Shown: in pieces, positions 1 to 8,362 of the stretch
How the letters are laid out: every line of letters begins with the position of its first letter
Numbering within the stretch: position 1 is the first letter of the stretch
Assembly (NCBI GenBank): GCA_002110465.1
Contig: NEED01000073.1
Coordinates: 62,001 to 126,000 of the forward strand
Direction: 5' to 3'
Length of the DNA: 64,000 nt
Origin: an unicellular cyanobacterium SU2
GTDB lineage: Bacteria; Cyanobacteriota; Cyanobacteriia; Cyanobacteriales; Microcystaceae
The notes under the pieces: model-generated
The model's database searches: none
What the model was told of the DNA's origin: nothing
What the model saw: only the letters and a program-made list of their open reading frames with translations
Program-made: the position numbers and the translations under genes

Positions 1-1364
1 TTATAATTTTTCCTTTTCCAGGCATCATCGGCAATTAACCCCTTAGCCTCTTCTCCTAATTCAATACCAGTTTTTGAGCCAAACCCATAATTACGGGCCC
101 ATTGAATTAAGGTAGGCCCTCCTACTCCCCGACCAATTTGTCCATGAAAGGTGTTACTACTCCAGGCCATCGCCCGAACATACCCCATTGGACCAAATCC
201 AGCCCGGTTCCATTCGCCAAAGGCTGTCCCCCCAACATTCAGGTAAGCAAAAGTACTCAAAATCGTATTGGGGGGATATTTTCCAGATTCCATTCCGGCG
301 GTTGCCGTAACAATTTTAAAGGTGGAGGCGGGAGGAAACCCTCGTAAGGCACGGTTAACAAAGGGATCTCCTTGGCTGCGCCATTTTTCCCAGGTTTTTT
401 GGGTAATTTGACTAGAGAAAACATTGGGGTTAAAGCGAGGATAACTGACCATAGCCAAGACTCCTCCATCTCTGGGGTCTATGGCAACAATAGCCCCTTT
501 GCGTTGTCCTAAAGCAGCTTCTGCGGCTTTTTGTACATCTAAATCTAGGGTTAGGGTGACGTCTTTTCCGGCTTTCCCAATTTTCTGCCCCAAGACTTTC
601 ATCACTTTTCCTGCGCCGTCTACTTCTAACTGTAAACCGCCCCATTCTCCCCGTAATTGCGGTTCGTAGGCTGCTTCTACCCCCATTTTGCCAACAATAT
701 CTCCTAGACGATATCCTTGGGGACGACGTTTAGCTAATTGTTCGGCGTTGAGTTCTCCTGTATACCCTAGGACATGGGCGGCCATGTCTTGGTTAGGATA
801 GTCTCGGACACTTTCAATATCTACTTCAAGTCCGTTCAGTTCGCTTTTAAATTCTTCTAGGGCAGTAATTTGAGCAGGGTTAAGACTGCGAGCAATACGG
901 ATAAGAGTTGGGGAATTATAGCCTGCTTGTTTAATTTTTCGTTCAATATTGTCTTCTGGAATCGATAACAGTTGGGATAAATAGCGTAAATTTTCTTTCC
1001 AGTTAGGTTCTTTGACAACAATTGGCCACAGATAAGCGGCGTGGGTTAAACGAGTTGAGGCTAAGACTCTACCCTTGCGATCAAAAATGTTTCCTCGGAC
1101 AGGAGGTTTAGGAACGATGCGAATTCGGTTATTTTCCGCTTTTTCTCGATAAACTTCTCCCTGGAATAGTTGGAGATACACCAGACGAGACCCAATTCCT
1201 CCAAGCAAGACAAGACTGATTAAAATCATGATTAGCCACGGCTGACGTTGTTGTCCAATGGTGCGATTGGTTTTCTTTTGTCTGGTGTTGTAGAAACCAT
1301 AACTATCGCTAGACATGGGGGGTTGCCATTTGGACTGGGAATGAGAAAGTTGGGTAAGCCGCAT
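1..1364 (-). CDS. mrdA: Penicillin-binding protein 2 (transpeptidase), C-terminus cut by window edge
   Basis: Class B PBP that cross-links peptidoglycan during cell elongation, anchored in the cytoplasmic membrane. About 454 codons are visible, out of roughly 600 usual, and the frame is still open at base 1. A basic N-terminal tail is followed by one membrane helix (WLIMILISLVLLGG), then the pedestal with RGNIFDRKGR. The transpeptidase active-site serine is in PASTFKI (near base 320) and the SSN of the SxN motif is in AWSSNTF (near base 160). The KTGT box lies beyond the window. The ATG at 1364 gives the full tail; an in-frame ATG at 1316 is the alternative. It diverges from the cyclase gene starting at 1469. 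PBP2 rather than FtsI is inferred from the N-terminus and spacing of motifs. Confidence 0.85.
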   Translation of the reverse strand, partial: MRLTQLSHSQSKWQPPMSSDSYGFYNTRQKKTNRTIGQQRQPWLIMILISLVLLGGIGSRLVYLQLFQGEVYREKAENNRIRIVPKPPVRGNIFDRKGRVLASTRLTHAAYLWPIVVKEPNWKENLRYLSQLLSIPEDNIERKIKQAGYNSPTLIRIARSLNPAQITALEEFKSELNGLEVDIESVRDYPNQDMAAHVLGYTGELNAEQLAKRRPQGYRLGDIVGKMGVEAAYEPQLRGEWGGLQLEVDGAGKVMKVLGQKIGKAGKDVTLTLDLDVQKAAEAALGQRKGAIVAIDPRDGGVLAMVSYPRFNPNVFSSQITQKTWEKWRSQGDPFVNRALRGFPPASTFKIVTATAGMESGKYPPNTILSTFAYLNVGGTAFGEWNRAGFGPMGYVRAMAWSSNTFHGQIGRGVGGPTLIQWARNYGFGSKTGIELGEEAKGLIADDAWKRKNY

Positions 1365-1468
1365 ATCGTTTATTAAAGAATTGTTAACGTACTAGGATAG
1401 CTTTTTTAACAGTGTTGTTTTTAGTATAGAAGTGTTTAAATTGATTCAAAATCTCTTAACCATAATCT

Positions 1469-3010
1469 ATGACTGATTCTTACTCCTTACTTTCTTATTT
1501 ACCAGAAGACTCTCGCAAAGGCTTGAAAGTTGCTGATAGTCGTTGGCAAAGCTTACGTCAGAATACCCTGACGGTTCCTAGGGTGATAACCCAAAATAAT
1601 CAGAAGATAGAGACTCTTGACACAGATGTGGTGATTTGTGGGGGAACTTTAGGGATTTTAATGGCTGCCTCTCTACAAAAACAGGGATGGAATGTTACTT
1701 TAATTGAACGGGGAATTTTACGGGGACGGGTCCAAGAATGGAATATTTCTCGTCAGGAATTAGAGGTATTTTTAACATTAGATTTACTCTCTTCAGCAGA
1801 ATTAGAAGAGGCGATCGCAACGGAATATAACCCCGCCCGTGTTGGATTTTATCAAGGCTATGAACTGTGGGTTAGAGACATCCTTAACATTGGAATTGAT
1901 CCTGTTTTTTTACTGGAAAAACTTAAACGTAAGTTTCTTGAAACTGGGGGGATTTTACTAGAAAATACACCATTCAATTCAGCGACTATTCATCCTGATG
2001 GGGTGACAATTCAAGCCGATAAAACCTGTTTAAAAAGTCGATTATTAATTGATGGAATGGGTCATTTTTCTCCGATTGTTCAACAAGCAAGACAAGGACA
2101 AAAACCCGATGGCGTTTGTTTCGTGGCGGGTAGTTGCGCTCAAGGCTATCCTCACAATGAAACAGGGGATTTAATATTTTCTTTTACTCCAATTCTTAAT
2201 CAATGTCAATACTTTTGGGAAGCATTTCCTGCTAAAGATGGTCGAACAACTTATTTATTCACTTATCTAGATGCTAATCCTGAGCGTTTTAGTTTAGAAT
2301 TTTTTATGGAGGAATACTTACGATTATTACCTGAATATCAAAATATTGAATTAGATCAATTAGATTTTAAGCGATTTCTATTCGGTTTTTTTCCTTCCTA
2401 TCGTAAAAGTCCTTTAAAAATGCCTTGGGATCGTATTTTACCCATTGGAGATAGTGCAGGGGGACAATCTCCTGTTAGTTTTGGTGGGTTTGGCGCAATG
2501 GTTAGACATTTGAAACGTCTTACTTTTGGGATTGATGAAGCGTTAAAAGCTGATGTTTTAGATAGTAATGCTTTACATTTACTTCAACCTTATCAACCGA
2601 ATATATCAGTGACTTGGCTATTTCAAAAAACTATGAGTGTCGAAGTTGATCAAAAAATTTCACCGAATCAAATTAATGAGCTAATGAGTGGGGTTTTTAA
2701 AGTAATGGATAAGTTAGGGGAAGATGTTCTTAACCCTTTTCTTCAAGATGTAATTCAGTTTCCTGCTTTAATGAAAACCTTACCCTTAGTTAATCCTAAA
2801 TTAGTCTTTCCCATTCTCCCTCAAGTGGGGATAAATCCTTTATTAGATTGGATGGGTCATTATTTTAATTTAGCTTTATATAGTGGATTGTCTCCTTTAG
2901 GAAAATTAGGTCAACCATTAGTTAATAATTTATCTCCAAAACAACAATATTATTATCATCGTTGGTTGGATGCTTGGAAATATGGATCAGGGGGAGATTA
3001 TCAAGAATAA
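1469..3010 (+). CDS. cruP: CruP-like lycopene cyclase / FAD-dependent oxidoreductase
   Basis: Flavoprotein of the CruA/CruP family, which in cyanobacteria and plants is tied to carotenoid cyclisation or oxidative-stress protection. The 513-residue protein has an FAD-binding Rossmann start (DVVICGGTLGILMAASL, about residues 53-70), followed by an acidic residue in LIERG, and the late FAD motif GDSAGGQSPVSFGGFGAM near residue 330, which is typical of CruA/CruP. The N-terminal LPEDSRKGLKVADSRW segment resembles CruP rather than CruA. It stands alone, divergent from PBP2. The cyclase activity of CruP is debated in the literature, so the biochemical role is inferred. Confidence 0.75.
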   Translation: MTDSYSLLSYLPEDSRKGLKVADSRWQSLRQNTLTVPRVITQNNQKIETLDTDVVICGGTLGILMAASLQKQGWNVTLIERGILRGRVQEWNISRQELEVFLTLDLLSSAELEEAIATEYNPARVGFYQGYELWVRDILNIGIDPVFLLEKLKRKFLETGGILLENTPFNSATIHPDGVTIQADKTCLKSRLLIDGMGHFSPIVQQARQGQKPDGVCFVAGSCAQGYPHNETGDLIFSFTPILNQCQYFWEAFPAKDGRTTYLFTYLDANPERFSLEFFMEEYLRLLPEYQNIELDQLDFKRFLFGFFPSYRKSPLKMPWDRILPIGDSAGGQSPVSFGGFGAMVRHLKRLTFGIDEALKADVLDSNALHLLQPYQPNISVTWLFQKTMSVEVDQKISPNQINELMSGVFKVMDKLGEDVLNPFLQDVIQFPALMKTLPLVNPKLVFPILPQVGINPLLDWMGHYFNLALYSGLSPLGKLGQPLVNNLSPKQQYYYHRWLDAWKYGSGGDYQE

Positions 3011-3082
3011 AAGTTTGTAGTTGGGGCTTTAGCCTTAATAAAACAAAAATTTATAAAGTAAATCTTAAGAGAACTATAGGGT

Positions 3083-3272
3083 GTATTAGGGTAGCGTAAT
3101 ACATAAAAAAAATCATTTTGGTGCGTTACTACAGAAAAAAAAAGGCGAGAAATTACCCTAAAAACTGTAGTTTGCCTAACGCACCTTACTAGATTGTTTT
3201 AAGTAAAATGGTGGGTTACGACGGATTGTTATATTCTTGTTAGAATCAACATTATAGCCGTCTAACCCAACC
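3083..3272. repeat. Cluster of three palindromic repeat units
   Basis: Three consecutive imperfect palindromes lie between two genes: a short GTATTA...TAATAC hairpin (3083-3102); a unit bounded by GGTGCGTTA and CTAACGCACC (about 3120-3184); and a unit bounded by GGTGGGTTACGACGG and CCGTCTAACCCAACC (about 3210-3272). Units of this kind are widespread non-coding repeats in cyanobacteria. Related ends recur at about 28278-28306 and 36250-36266. The last unit ends next to the stop codon of the truncated coiled-coil gene at 3277. Confidence 0.6.
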
Positions 3273-3276
3273 TACT

Positions 3277-3435
3277 TTAATGCACTAATTTTGCCTGTCC
3301 TACCTCTATAGCAGTAAGTCGTTCATCGAACTTGTCTAATTTAGACTCAAACTTCTCATCGAACTTGTCTAATTTGTCCTCAATGCGCTTAAGGATTTCC
3401 TCTAATGAGTAAGTGACTGTTACTGGTTCGCTCAT
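3277..3435 (-). CDS. Small coiled-coil protein, apparently C-terminally truncated
   Basis: A 52-residue ORF starts at ATG 3435 with a good ribosome site (GAGGAGT, 6-8 bases upstream). The protein begins MSEPVTVTYSLEEILKRIED, followed by heptad-like KLDKFDE repeats and ending IEVGQAKLVH. The segment LKRIEDKL is shared with the coiled-coil/TM protein encoded at 42312-42599, whose C-terminus is a membrane helix. Here the frame ends beside a palindromic repeat, and no helix follows, so it looks like the N-terminal half of the same family. Function is unknown; the family is common in cyanobacteria. Confidence 0.6.
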   Translation of the reverse strand: MSEPVTVTYSLEEILKRIEDKLDKFDEKFESKLDKFDERLTAIEVGQAKLVH

Positions 3436-3482
3436 GGGTTATACTCCTCATTAGATTTGATTCATTCTTTCGTTGATCTCCC

Positions 3483-4025
3483 CTAGCTTTCTTGTGGGAG
3501 ATTAACTTTATTATCCGTCAGGTTTAATTCTCTAATTTTCTTAACTTCTTGTATTGATAACTCTAACGCATCAGCAATCTCTTCTACTTTTAAACCAAGT
3601 TTTACTAAGCGAGGAATGATTTTTCTTTTTGTCTTCTTAGTAATAGCATTCATCAAAACTTGATCATCGGTAATAGTATCATCATTATCTTCTTCATCGT
3701 CAGAAGAATTAGAGCATAAATTAATTTTACCAATTTGAATAGGGTTGCCAAAAAGATTAGAATTAGTAGCTGTTATTCTTTCAATAGTTGCCCGAAAGTT
3801 AGATTTACTAATATTTTCATCTAAGGTATCTGAAAGAAGTTGCCAAAGTTTATAAGCTTCATCTTTTACATGACCTGAAGTACAGTTATAATCTTGAGCG
3901 ATATCAGAATATTTTTTACCATTTAAGACTCCTTTTAGGATAGCAAGTTGCAGACTATCAATATGATTTCCTGTTGAAGAACATATTAATTCATCTAGGT
4001 AGTTAATGACTTCTTGTGCATCCAT
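3483..4025 (-). CDS. Stand-alone vMAP-type N-terminal HTH domain protein
   Basis: About 180 residues. Residues 1-85 (MDAQEVINYLDEL... KYSDIAQDYNCTSGHVKDEAYKLWQLL...NFRATIER) match the helix-turn-helix domain that usually forms the N-terminus of large cyanobacterial signalling proteins (vWA-MoxR-associated proteins, NB-ARC/WD40 or AAA ATPases). Here there is no ATPase or repeat domain. A linker follows with an acidic stretch (SSDDEEDNDD), then a second small helical segment (KLGLKVEEIADALELSIQEVKKI), which resembles the tails of Rpn-type or DUF4351 proteins. I chose ATG 4025 because family members begin MDAQEV; a TTG at 4052 would add nine residues. The role is unknown and could be a DNA-binding adaptor. 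Confidence 0.6.
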   Translation of the reverse strand: MDAQEVINYLDELICSSTGNHIDSLQLAILKGVLNGKKYSDIAQDYNCTSGHVKDEAYKLWQLLSDTLDENISKSNFRATIERITATNSNLFGNPIQIGKINLCSNSSDDEEDNDDTITDDQVLMNAITKKTKRKIIPRLVKLGLKVEEIADALELSIQEVKKIRELNLTDNKVNLPQES

Positions 4026-4180
4026 CGTTAATTGTCTAGTATGATGGTTCAATTCTATATCCGCTATTATCCGCTAAAATCAGTCTTTTGTAAATATTCT
4101 TAAGAACACTTCCGTCTTTATCAGTATATTTAGTTTGAGTTAATTTCTACTCTATAATAGATATAAGAATTAGATCACTT

Positions 4181-4429
4181 GTGAAAATGACAAACTATAA
4201 TCAAGTATTGAGTCAAGTTTATTCTCTTAGTCGTCGTGAACAAGTCCAGTTACTAGAAGAACTAAAAAGTTTAGTTAATCAATCCCTAGAAATAGATGAT
4301 GATGAAGAAATTTCCTCCGAAGAACTTGAACAAAGTCAAACTGCTTGGGAAAATTACGTTTCGGGAAACGATAAAGGTATTAGTTCTCAAGATTTAAAGC
4401 ATCAGTTATTAGGAGACAATTTTGCGTGA
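4181..4429 (+). CDS. Antitoxin of a RelE/ParE-type toxin-antitoxin pair
   Basis: An 82-residue acidic protein with a GTG start at 4181 and an alternative ATG at 4187. The N-terminal half is helical (QVLSQVYSLSRREQVQLLEELKSLV) and the C-terminal half is acidic (DDDEEISSEELEQSQ), as in small antitoxins that wrap around RelE/ParE toxins. The stop codon overlaps the toxin start. It probably represses its own operon together with the toxin, as is usual in type II systems; no operator was identified by eye. Confidence 0.7.
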   Translation: MKMTNYNQVLSQVYSLSRREQVQLLEELKSLVNQSLEIDDDEEISSEELEQSQTAWENYVSGNDKGISSQDLKHQLLGDNFA

Positions 4430-4673
4430 CTATATTCTTTTAAGACAAGCTGAACGTTACTTAAGAAGAATGCAAACTAATGATCAGGTAAGAATTTTTA
4501 ATGCTTTGGATTCCTTGATTTCTAATACTTCAAGCTTGGATATTAAAAGCTTAAAAGGTCGTCCTGAATTTCGTTTAAGAGTTGGTAAATATCGAATACT
4601 ATTTAGGGAAGATCGAGAAAATCAAGTTTATGTTATCACAAATATTGGTTCTCGTGGTGATATTTATAAATAA
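4422..4673 (+). CDS. RelE/ParE-family toxin
   Basis: An 83-residue basic protein with the RelE/ParE fold signature: RQAERYLRRM near the N-terminus, LKGRPEFRLRVGKYRILF in the middle strand, and a final VITNIGSRGDIYK strand. RelE-type relatives cut mRNA on the ribosome; ParE-type relatives inhibit gyrase. The start is TTG at 4422, preceded by AGGAGA at 4411-4416. It overlaps the antitoxin stop by eight bases, so the two are translationally coupled. The GTG at 4426 is out of frame, which supports the TTG choice. Confidence 0.8.
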   Translation: MRDYILLRQAERYLRRMQTNDQVRIFNALDSLISNTSSLDIKSLKGRPEFRLRVGKYRILFREDRENQVYVITNIGSRGDIYK

Positions 4674-4863
4674 AATATAGCAGGATAGAAAATTATTATT
4701 TTTACTATTATTTTTTTTTGAAGCTAACTTTTTTGGCTGCCTAGAAAAAATGTAAAAACAGATATTTTTGAACTTTTCTAGTCAGATAATTTATTACAAA
4801 ATTGTGATGAATTTCTTAAATAACATGACTTTTTGATTAGCAAGACAATTAACTCTTAAGCAA

Positions 4864-5133
4864 TCAAACCATGACTTTAATGTAACTAAAAAATTGGTTT
4901 TTAATTGACAATAATGCTGTTTCTATAGGTTTTGGTAATTCGATAGGATAAAATCTAGCAATTGAAAAAGCATAATCTTCACCACTTTCATCAATTACTC
5001 TAATCAGTTCATTAATATTGGCCATTTCATCGGGGATAACACGGTATATTTTCCCAACTTCCAAAGAAGCTTCATAACCTGTATTATTAAGACACACTAC
5101 AAATTGATTACTTGGAGATGAATTTTTTTTCAT
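4864..5133 (-). CDS. Conserved hypothetical small protein
   Basis: 89 residues. The beta-rich middle (QFVVCLNNTGYEASLEVGKIYRVIPDE... ELIRVIDESGEDYAFSIARFYPIELP) looks like a small SH3-like barrel seen in many uncharacterised cyanobacterial proteins. No catalytic motif or signal peptide is visible. It lies 32 bases downstream of the 5166-5372 gene on the same strand, so the two are probably cotranscribed. The function is not known to me. Confidence 0.6.
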   Translation of the reverse strand: MKKNSSPSNQFVVCLNNTGYEASLEVGKIYRVIPDEMANINELIRVIDESGEDYAFSIARFYPIELPKPIETALLSIKNQFFSYIKVMV

Positions 5134-5165
5134 GATTAATCTAGAAATGGTAATTTGAGTTTAGA

Positions 5166-5372
5166 TTATTTTTTGCCAATGCCATGAGCTTCATACCAAT
5201 GGACTTCAGCTAACTTAATCATACCGTTAGGCAATTGAACTTCGGCAATACCTTTTAATTTAGTCCATTTACCTTTTCCATATTTTTTCTGTAATTTTGA
5301 GCGATTACGAATCCCTGTTCCAGTAGCAATAATTTCAATATTCGTAATAGTGCCAATAATTTCAAAGTCCAC
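5166..5372 (-). CDS. Conserved hypothetical small basic protein
   Basis: 68 residues, basic, with the pattern IEIIATGTGIRNRSKLQKKYGKGKWTKLKG followed by AEVHWYEAHGIGKK. I recall this pattern from short uncharacterised cyanobacterial proteins that often accompany toxin-antitoxin and other accessory genes. No membrane segment is visible. It is the first gene of a likely two-gene unit with 4864-5133. The function is unknown. Confidence 0.6.
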   Translation of the reverse strand: MDFEIIGTITNIEIIATGTGIRNRSKLQKKYGKGKWTKLKGIAEVQLPNGMIKLAEVHWYEAHGIGKK

Positions 5373-5490
5373 AATTAATCAATTCTAAATAATAATGCTT
5401 AATCATAATATTCATGTTGTGCTATCTTCTAATTATTGATAAAACCAGATTTTAGGAATACAAATTAAACGGAATGAGGTACTCAAATTC

Positions 5491-6549
5491 ATGTCTCATC
5501 ATCAAACAATACAACAGAATCAACCTGGACTAATTTTAACCCCTGGACCTCAAGGATGGTGGGATTGTGAGCGAGTCTCCTCACCTTGCGTCATTAATTG
5601 TCCCGATGGAACCTGGAAAATGTGGTATTACGGACGCGATCCGAATTTTGATCGGGAAATTAATTTACCTACCGGTCGCTGTGGTCTTGCTATCTCTTCT
5701 GATGGGGTAAATTGGGAAAGAGTTAATGGACCTTTAACCATGGGATCTGTATTAGAACCTCATCAAGATCCTAATCGGTTTGACTCATCCCATATCGGAG
5801 TTAGTGATGTTTATTACCGTGAAGGTCTTTATTGGATGTGGTATTTTGGTGGCGATCAAAAAGTTATTAATACAGGAAATTTTGCAGCTAAAGGAATTTC
5901 AATGCTTCCTGGTTGTGCGATTTCTTATGATGGCATTAATTGGATTAGATTAGAAGGTCCCTATCGCGGTGCATTTCTTGATTGTGGACAACCTGGAGAA
6001 TTTGATGCGTTGTTTTGCGGTTGGCCTCAAGTATTACATGAAAATGGTACTTGGAAAATGTATTATCATACCCTTAATCCAACTCTAGGATTTTTAGTGG
6101 GGTTAGCGGTATCAACTGATGGATTACATTGGGAAAAAATGGGTCAGATTTTAGGTCCAGGTGAAGCCAATTCTTTTGATGAAAGAGGGGTTGGAACTCG
6201 TCATGTCTTGAAAAAAGATAATCAATATATTATGTTTTATGAAGGGGTTAATACCAGTAGCTATCATTCCATTGGCGTTGCTATTTCAGATGACGGAATT
6301 AAGTGGAATAAACAGCCAGGCAACGAAATAGGAGGGGCTATTTTTAGTCATGCACCAAAGGGTTCTGACCGATGGGATGCTCGCGCAGTAGGAACTCCCT
6401 GTGTTGTTCCGATGAATGATGGAAGTTTTCGGATGTATTATATTGGGGCTAATGAAGGGGGTCATGATGAACTATCTAGTCAACATAAAATAGGATTAGC
6501 TGTTAGTAATGGAGCTAATTTTATGGAATGGCATAGATGGGGAGAATAA
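5491..6549 (+). CDS. Five-bladed beta-propeller glycosidase-like protein
   Basis: A 352-residue cytosolic protein without a signal peptide. Five blade-like repeats can be counted from the recurring motif around an aromatic pair: WKMWYYG, YWMWYFGG, WKMYYHT, YIMFYEG and FRMYYIG. Between them recur phrases such as AISSDGVNWERV and AISDDGIKWNK. This is the GH32/43/68/DUF377-like five-bladed propeller fold, and close relatives occur in cyanobacteria and plants. The substrate is unknown. The next gene begins 37 bases downstream on the same strand, so an operon with the SirB1 gene is possible. Confidence 0.75.
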   Translation: MSHHQTIQQNQPGLILTPGPQGWWDCERVSSPCVINCPDGTWKMWYYGRDPNFDREINLPTGRCGLAISSDGVNWERVNGPLTMGSVLEPHQDPNRFDSSHIGVSDVYYREGLYWMWYFGGDQKVINTGNFAAKGISMLPGCAISYDGINWIRLEGPYRGAFLDCGQPGEFDALFCGWPQVLHENGTWKMYYHTLNPTLGFLVGLAVSTDGLHWEKMGQILGPGEANSFDERGVGTRHVLKKDNQYIMFYEGVNTSSYHSIGVAISDDGIKWNKQPGNEIGGAIFSHAPKGSDRWDARAVGTPCVVPMNDGSFRMYYIGANEGGHDELSSQHKIGLAVSNGANFMEWHRWGE

Positions 6550-6586
6550 AAAAAATTCAAAAATTGCAATTAAAAATGATTGAATT

Positions 6587-7384
6587 ATGAACAAATTTTA
6601 TCAAGAAATAAACCAACCAGATGCTCAAATAAACTTAGCAAAAGCTGCTCTATATTTTGCTCAGGTTGAATACCCTAATCTAGAAGTTGATCAATACCTT
6701 AATGCTTTAGATGCTATCGCCAATAAAGTTAAAGAACGTTTGCCCAATACCTTTTATCCCCTAAAAGTAATTAAAACAATTAATCAATATTTATTTGATG
6801 ATTTGGGATTTCAAGGGAATAGTAATAATTATTATGATCCTCGGAATAGTTATCTCAATGAAGTAATTTCTAGAAGAACTGGAATTCCTATTAGTTTATC
6901 GGTGGTTTATTTAGAAATTGCTAAACGCATTAACTTTCCTATGGTAGGAATTGGAATGCCAGGACATTTTATCATTCGTCCTAACTTTGAAGACGCTGGA
7001 ATTTTTGTCGATGTTTTTAACCGAGGAGAAATTTTATTTGAACAAGACTGTGAAGCAAGACTTAGGGAAATTTATTCACAACCAGTCAAGCTAGAACCTC
7101 ATTTTCTAGAACCTGTGAGTCATCGCCAAATTTTAGGAAGAATGCTGACAAATTTGAAATATATTTATATTAATTGTCAAGAATATGCTAAAGTTTTGCC
7201 GATCATTGAATTGATCTTACGGCTGTTTCCCAATCATCCCCTGGAATTACGCGATCGCGGTTTACTCTATTATCAATTTGGACAATGGCAACAAGCCATC
7301 CATGATCTAGAATTATACTTAGCCATGCTCCCTACAGCCCAAGACGCTGAGGCAATTGGTCAACTTTTGGCAAAAATTCGTTAA
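6587..7384 (+). CDS. SirB1-family protein (transglutaminase-like plus TPR)
   Basis: 265 residues. The SirB1 N-terminal transglutaminase-like domain is shown by RNSYLNEVISRRTGIPISLS (about residues 87-106) and VGIGMPGHFIIRP (about 122-134), which carries the family His. The C-terminal third is a TPR-like helical region (LFPNHPLELRDRGLLYYQFG, then QAIHDLELYL). The family was named in E. coli near prfA/prmC, but its biochemical activity is unclear. It follows the propeller gene and precedes a glycosyltransferase on the same strand. Confidence 0.85.
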   Translation: MNKFYQEINQPDAQINLAKAALYFAQVEYPNLEVDQYLNALDAIANKVKERLPNTFYPLKVIKTINQYLFDDLGFQGNSNNYYDPRNSYLNEVISRRTGIPISLSVVYLEIAKRINFPMVGIGMPGHFIIRPNFEDAGIFVDVFNRGEILFEQDCEARLREIYSQPVKLEPHFLEPVSHRQILGRMLTNLKYIYINCQEYAKVLPIIELILRLFPNHPLELRDRGLLYYQFGQWQQAIHDLELYLAMLPTAQDAEAIGQLLAKIR

Positions 7385-7429
7385 GCTATTGACTATTCCC
7401 TACTATTCCCTAATTTCTTAAAAAAAGCT

Positions 7430-8362
7430 GTGTTTTTTAGCGTCGTTATTCCTACCTATAATCGGAAACCTATCCTAGAAAAATGCCTAAGAGCCTTAGA
7501 AAATCAACAATTAACCGATGATAAAGTCAGTAACTATGAAGTTATCTTAGTTGATGACGGCTCAACCGACAATACTCTAGAATGGTTAGCAAAACATCCC
7601 CAAGAATTTCCCCATGTGCGTCCCTTTGTGCAGAACCATCTCGGACCTGCCGCTGCGAGAAACTTAGGGGTAGAAAAAGCTGAAGGTGATACAATTATTT
7701 TTATTGATAGTGATCTAGTTGTCACTGAAAAATTTCTTCAGTCCCATGCGAATGCTTTGGTTAGAGGAGAAAAAGAGTTAGGAAATAATAAATTATTCAC
7801 TTACGGTGCGGTAATTAACACTTGTAACTTTGATAATCCTACCTCAGAACCTTATAAAATCACTGACTTTTCTGCCGCTTATTTTGCTACTGGTAATGTA
7901 GCGATCGCTCGTCAATGGTTAGAAAAAGTAGGAGTTTTTGATACAAGATTTCAACTCTATGGATGGGAAGATTTAGAATTAGGGGTGCGACTCAAACAAC
8001 TGGGATTAAAATTAATTAAATGTCCCGAAGCTGTTGGCTATCATTGGCATCCCCCCTTTAATTTAGACCAAATACCTAGCCTAATTGATAAAGAAATTCA
8101 ACGGGGAAGAATGGGGGTTCTTTTCTATCAAAAACATCCTACATGGGAAGTTAAATTGATGATTCAAATGACATTGTTACATCGTTTATTATGGTGGATT
8201 TTATCCTTAGGAGGAAGTCTTAATGAACGCACTCTTGCACCTGTTTTACAATGGCTAATTGATCGAGGAAAACCTCAACTTGCTTTAGAAATTTCTCGAA
8301 TATTTCTTAATTGGTATAACGTTCGGGGCGTTTATGCTGCTTATCGAGAACTGAAAACTTAG
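7430..8362 (+). CDS. Family 2 glycosyltransferase
   Basis: A 310-residue GT-A glycosyltransferase that transfers a sugar from a nucleotide sugar to an unknown acceptor. Motifs: VVIPTYNRKPILEKCL at the start, VDDGSTDNT near residue 40 (nucleotide binding) and IFIDSDLVV near residue 92 (the DxD equivalent). FGWEDLELG-type residues (YGWEDLELGVRLKQLG) around residue 178 supply the catalytic base region. The start is GTG at 7430; no ATG is available before conserved sequence, and no strong ribosome site is visible. It lies 45 bases after the SirB1 gene, so it is probably in the same transcript. Confidence 0.85.
   Translation: MFFSVVIPTYNRKPILEKCLRALENQQLTDDKVSNYEVILVDDGSTDNTLEWLAKHPQEFPHVRPFVQNHLGPAAARNLGVEKAEGDTIIFIDSDLVVTEKFLQSHANALVRGEKELGNNKLFTYGAVINTCNFDNPTSEPYKITDFSAAYFATGNVAIARQWLEKVGVFDTRFQLYGWEDLELGVRLKQLGLKLIKCPEAVGYHWHPPFNLDQIPSLIDKEIQRGRMGVLFYQKHPTWEVKLMIQMTLLHRLLWWILSLGGSLNERTLAPVLQWLIDRGKPQLALEISRIFLNWYNVRGVYAAYRELKT

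Noticed and set aside
3083-3272. Repeats considered as a CRISPR array
   Set aside because: The units are palindromes of different sequence without regular spacers, and no cas gene is in the window.
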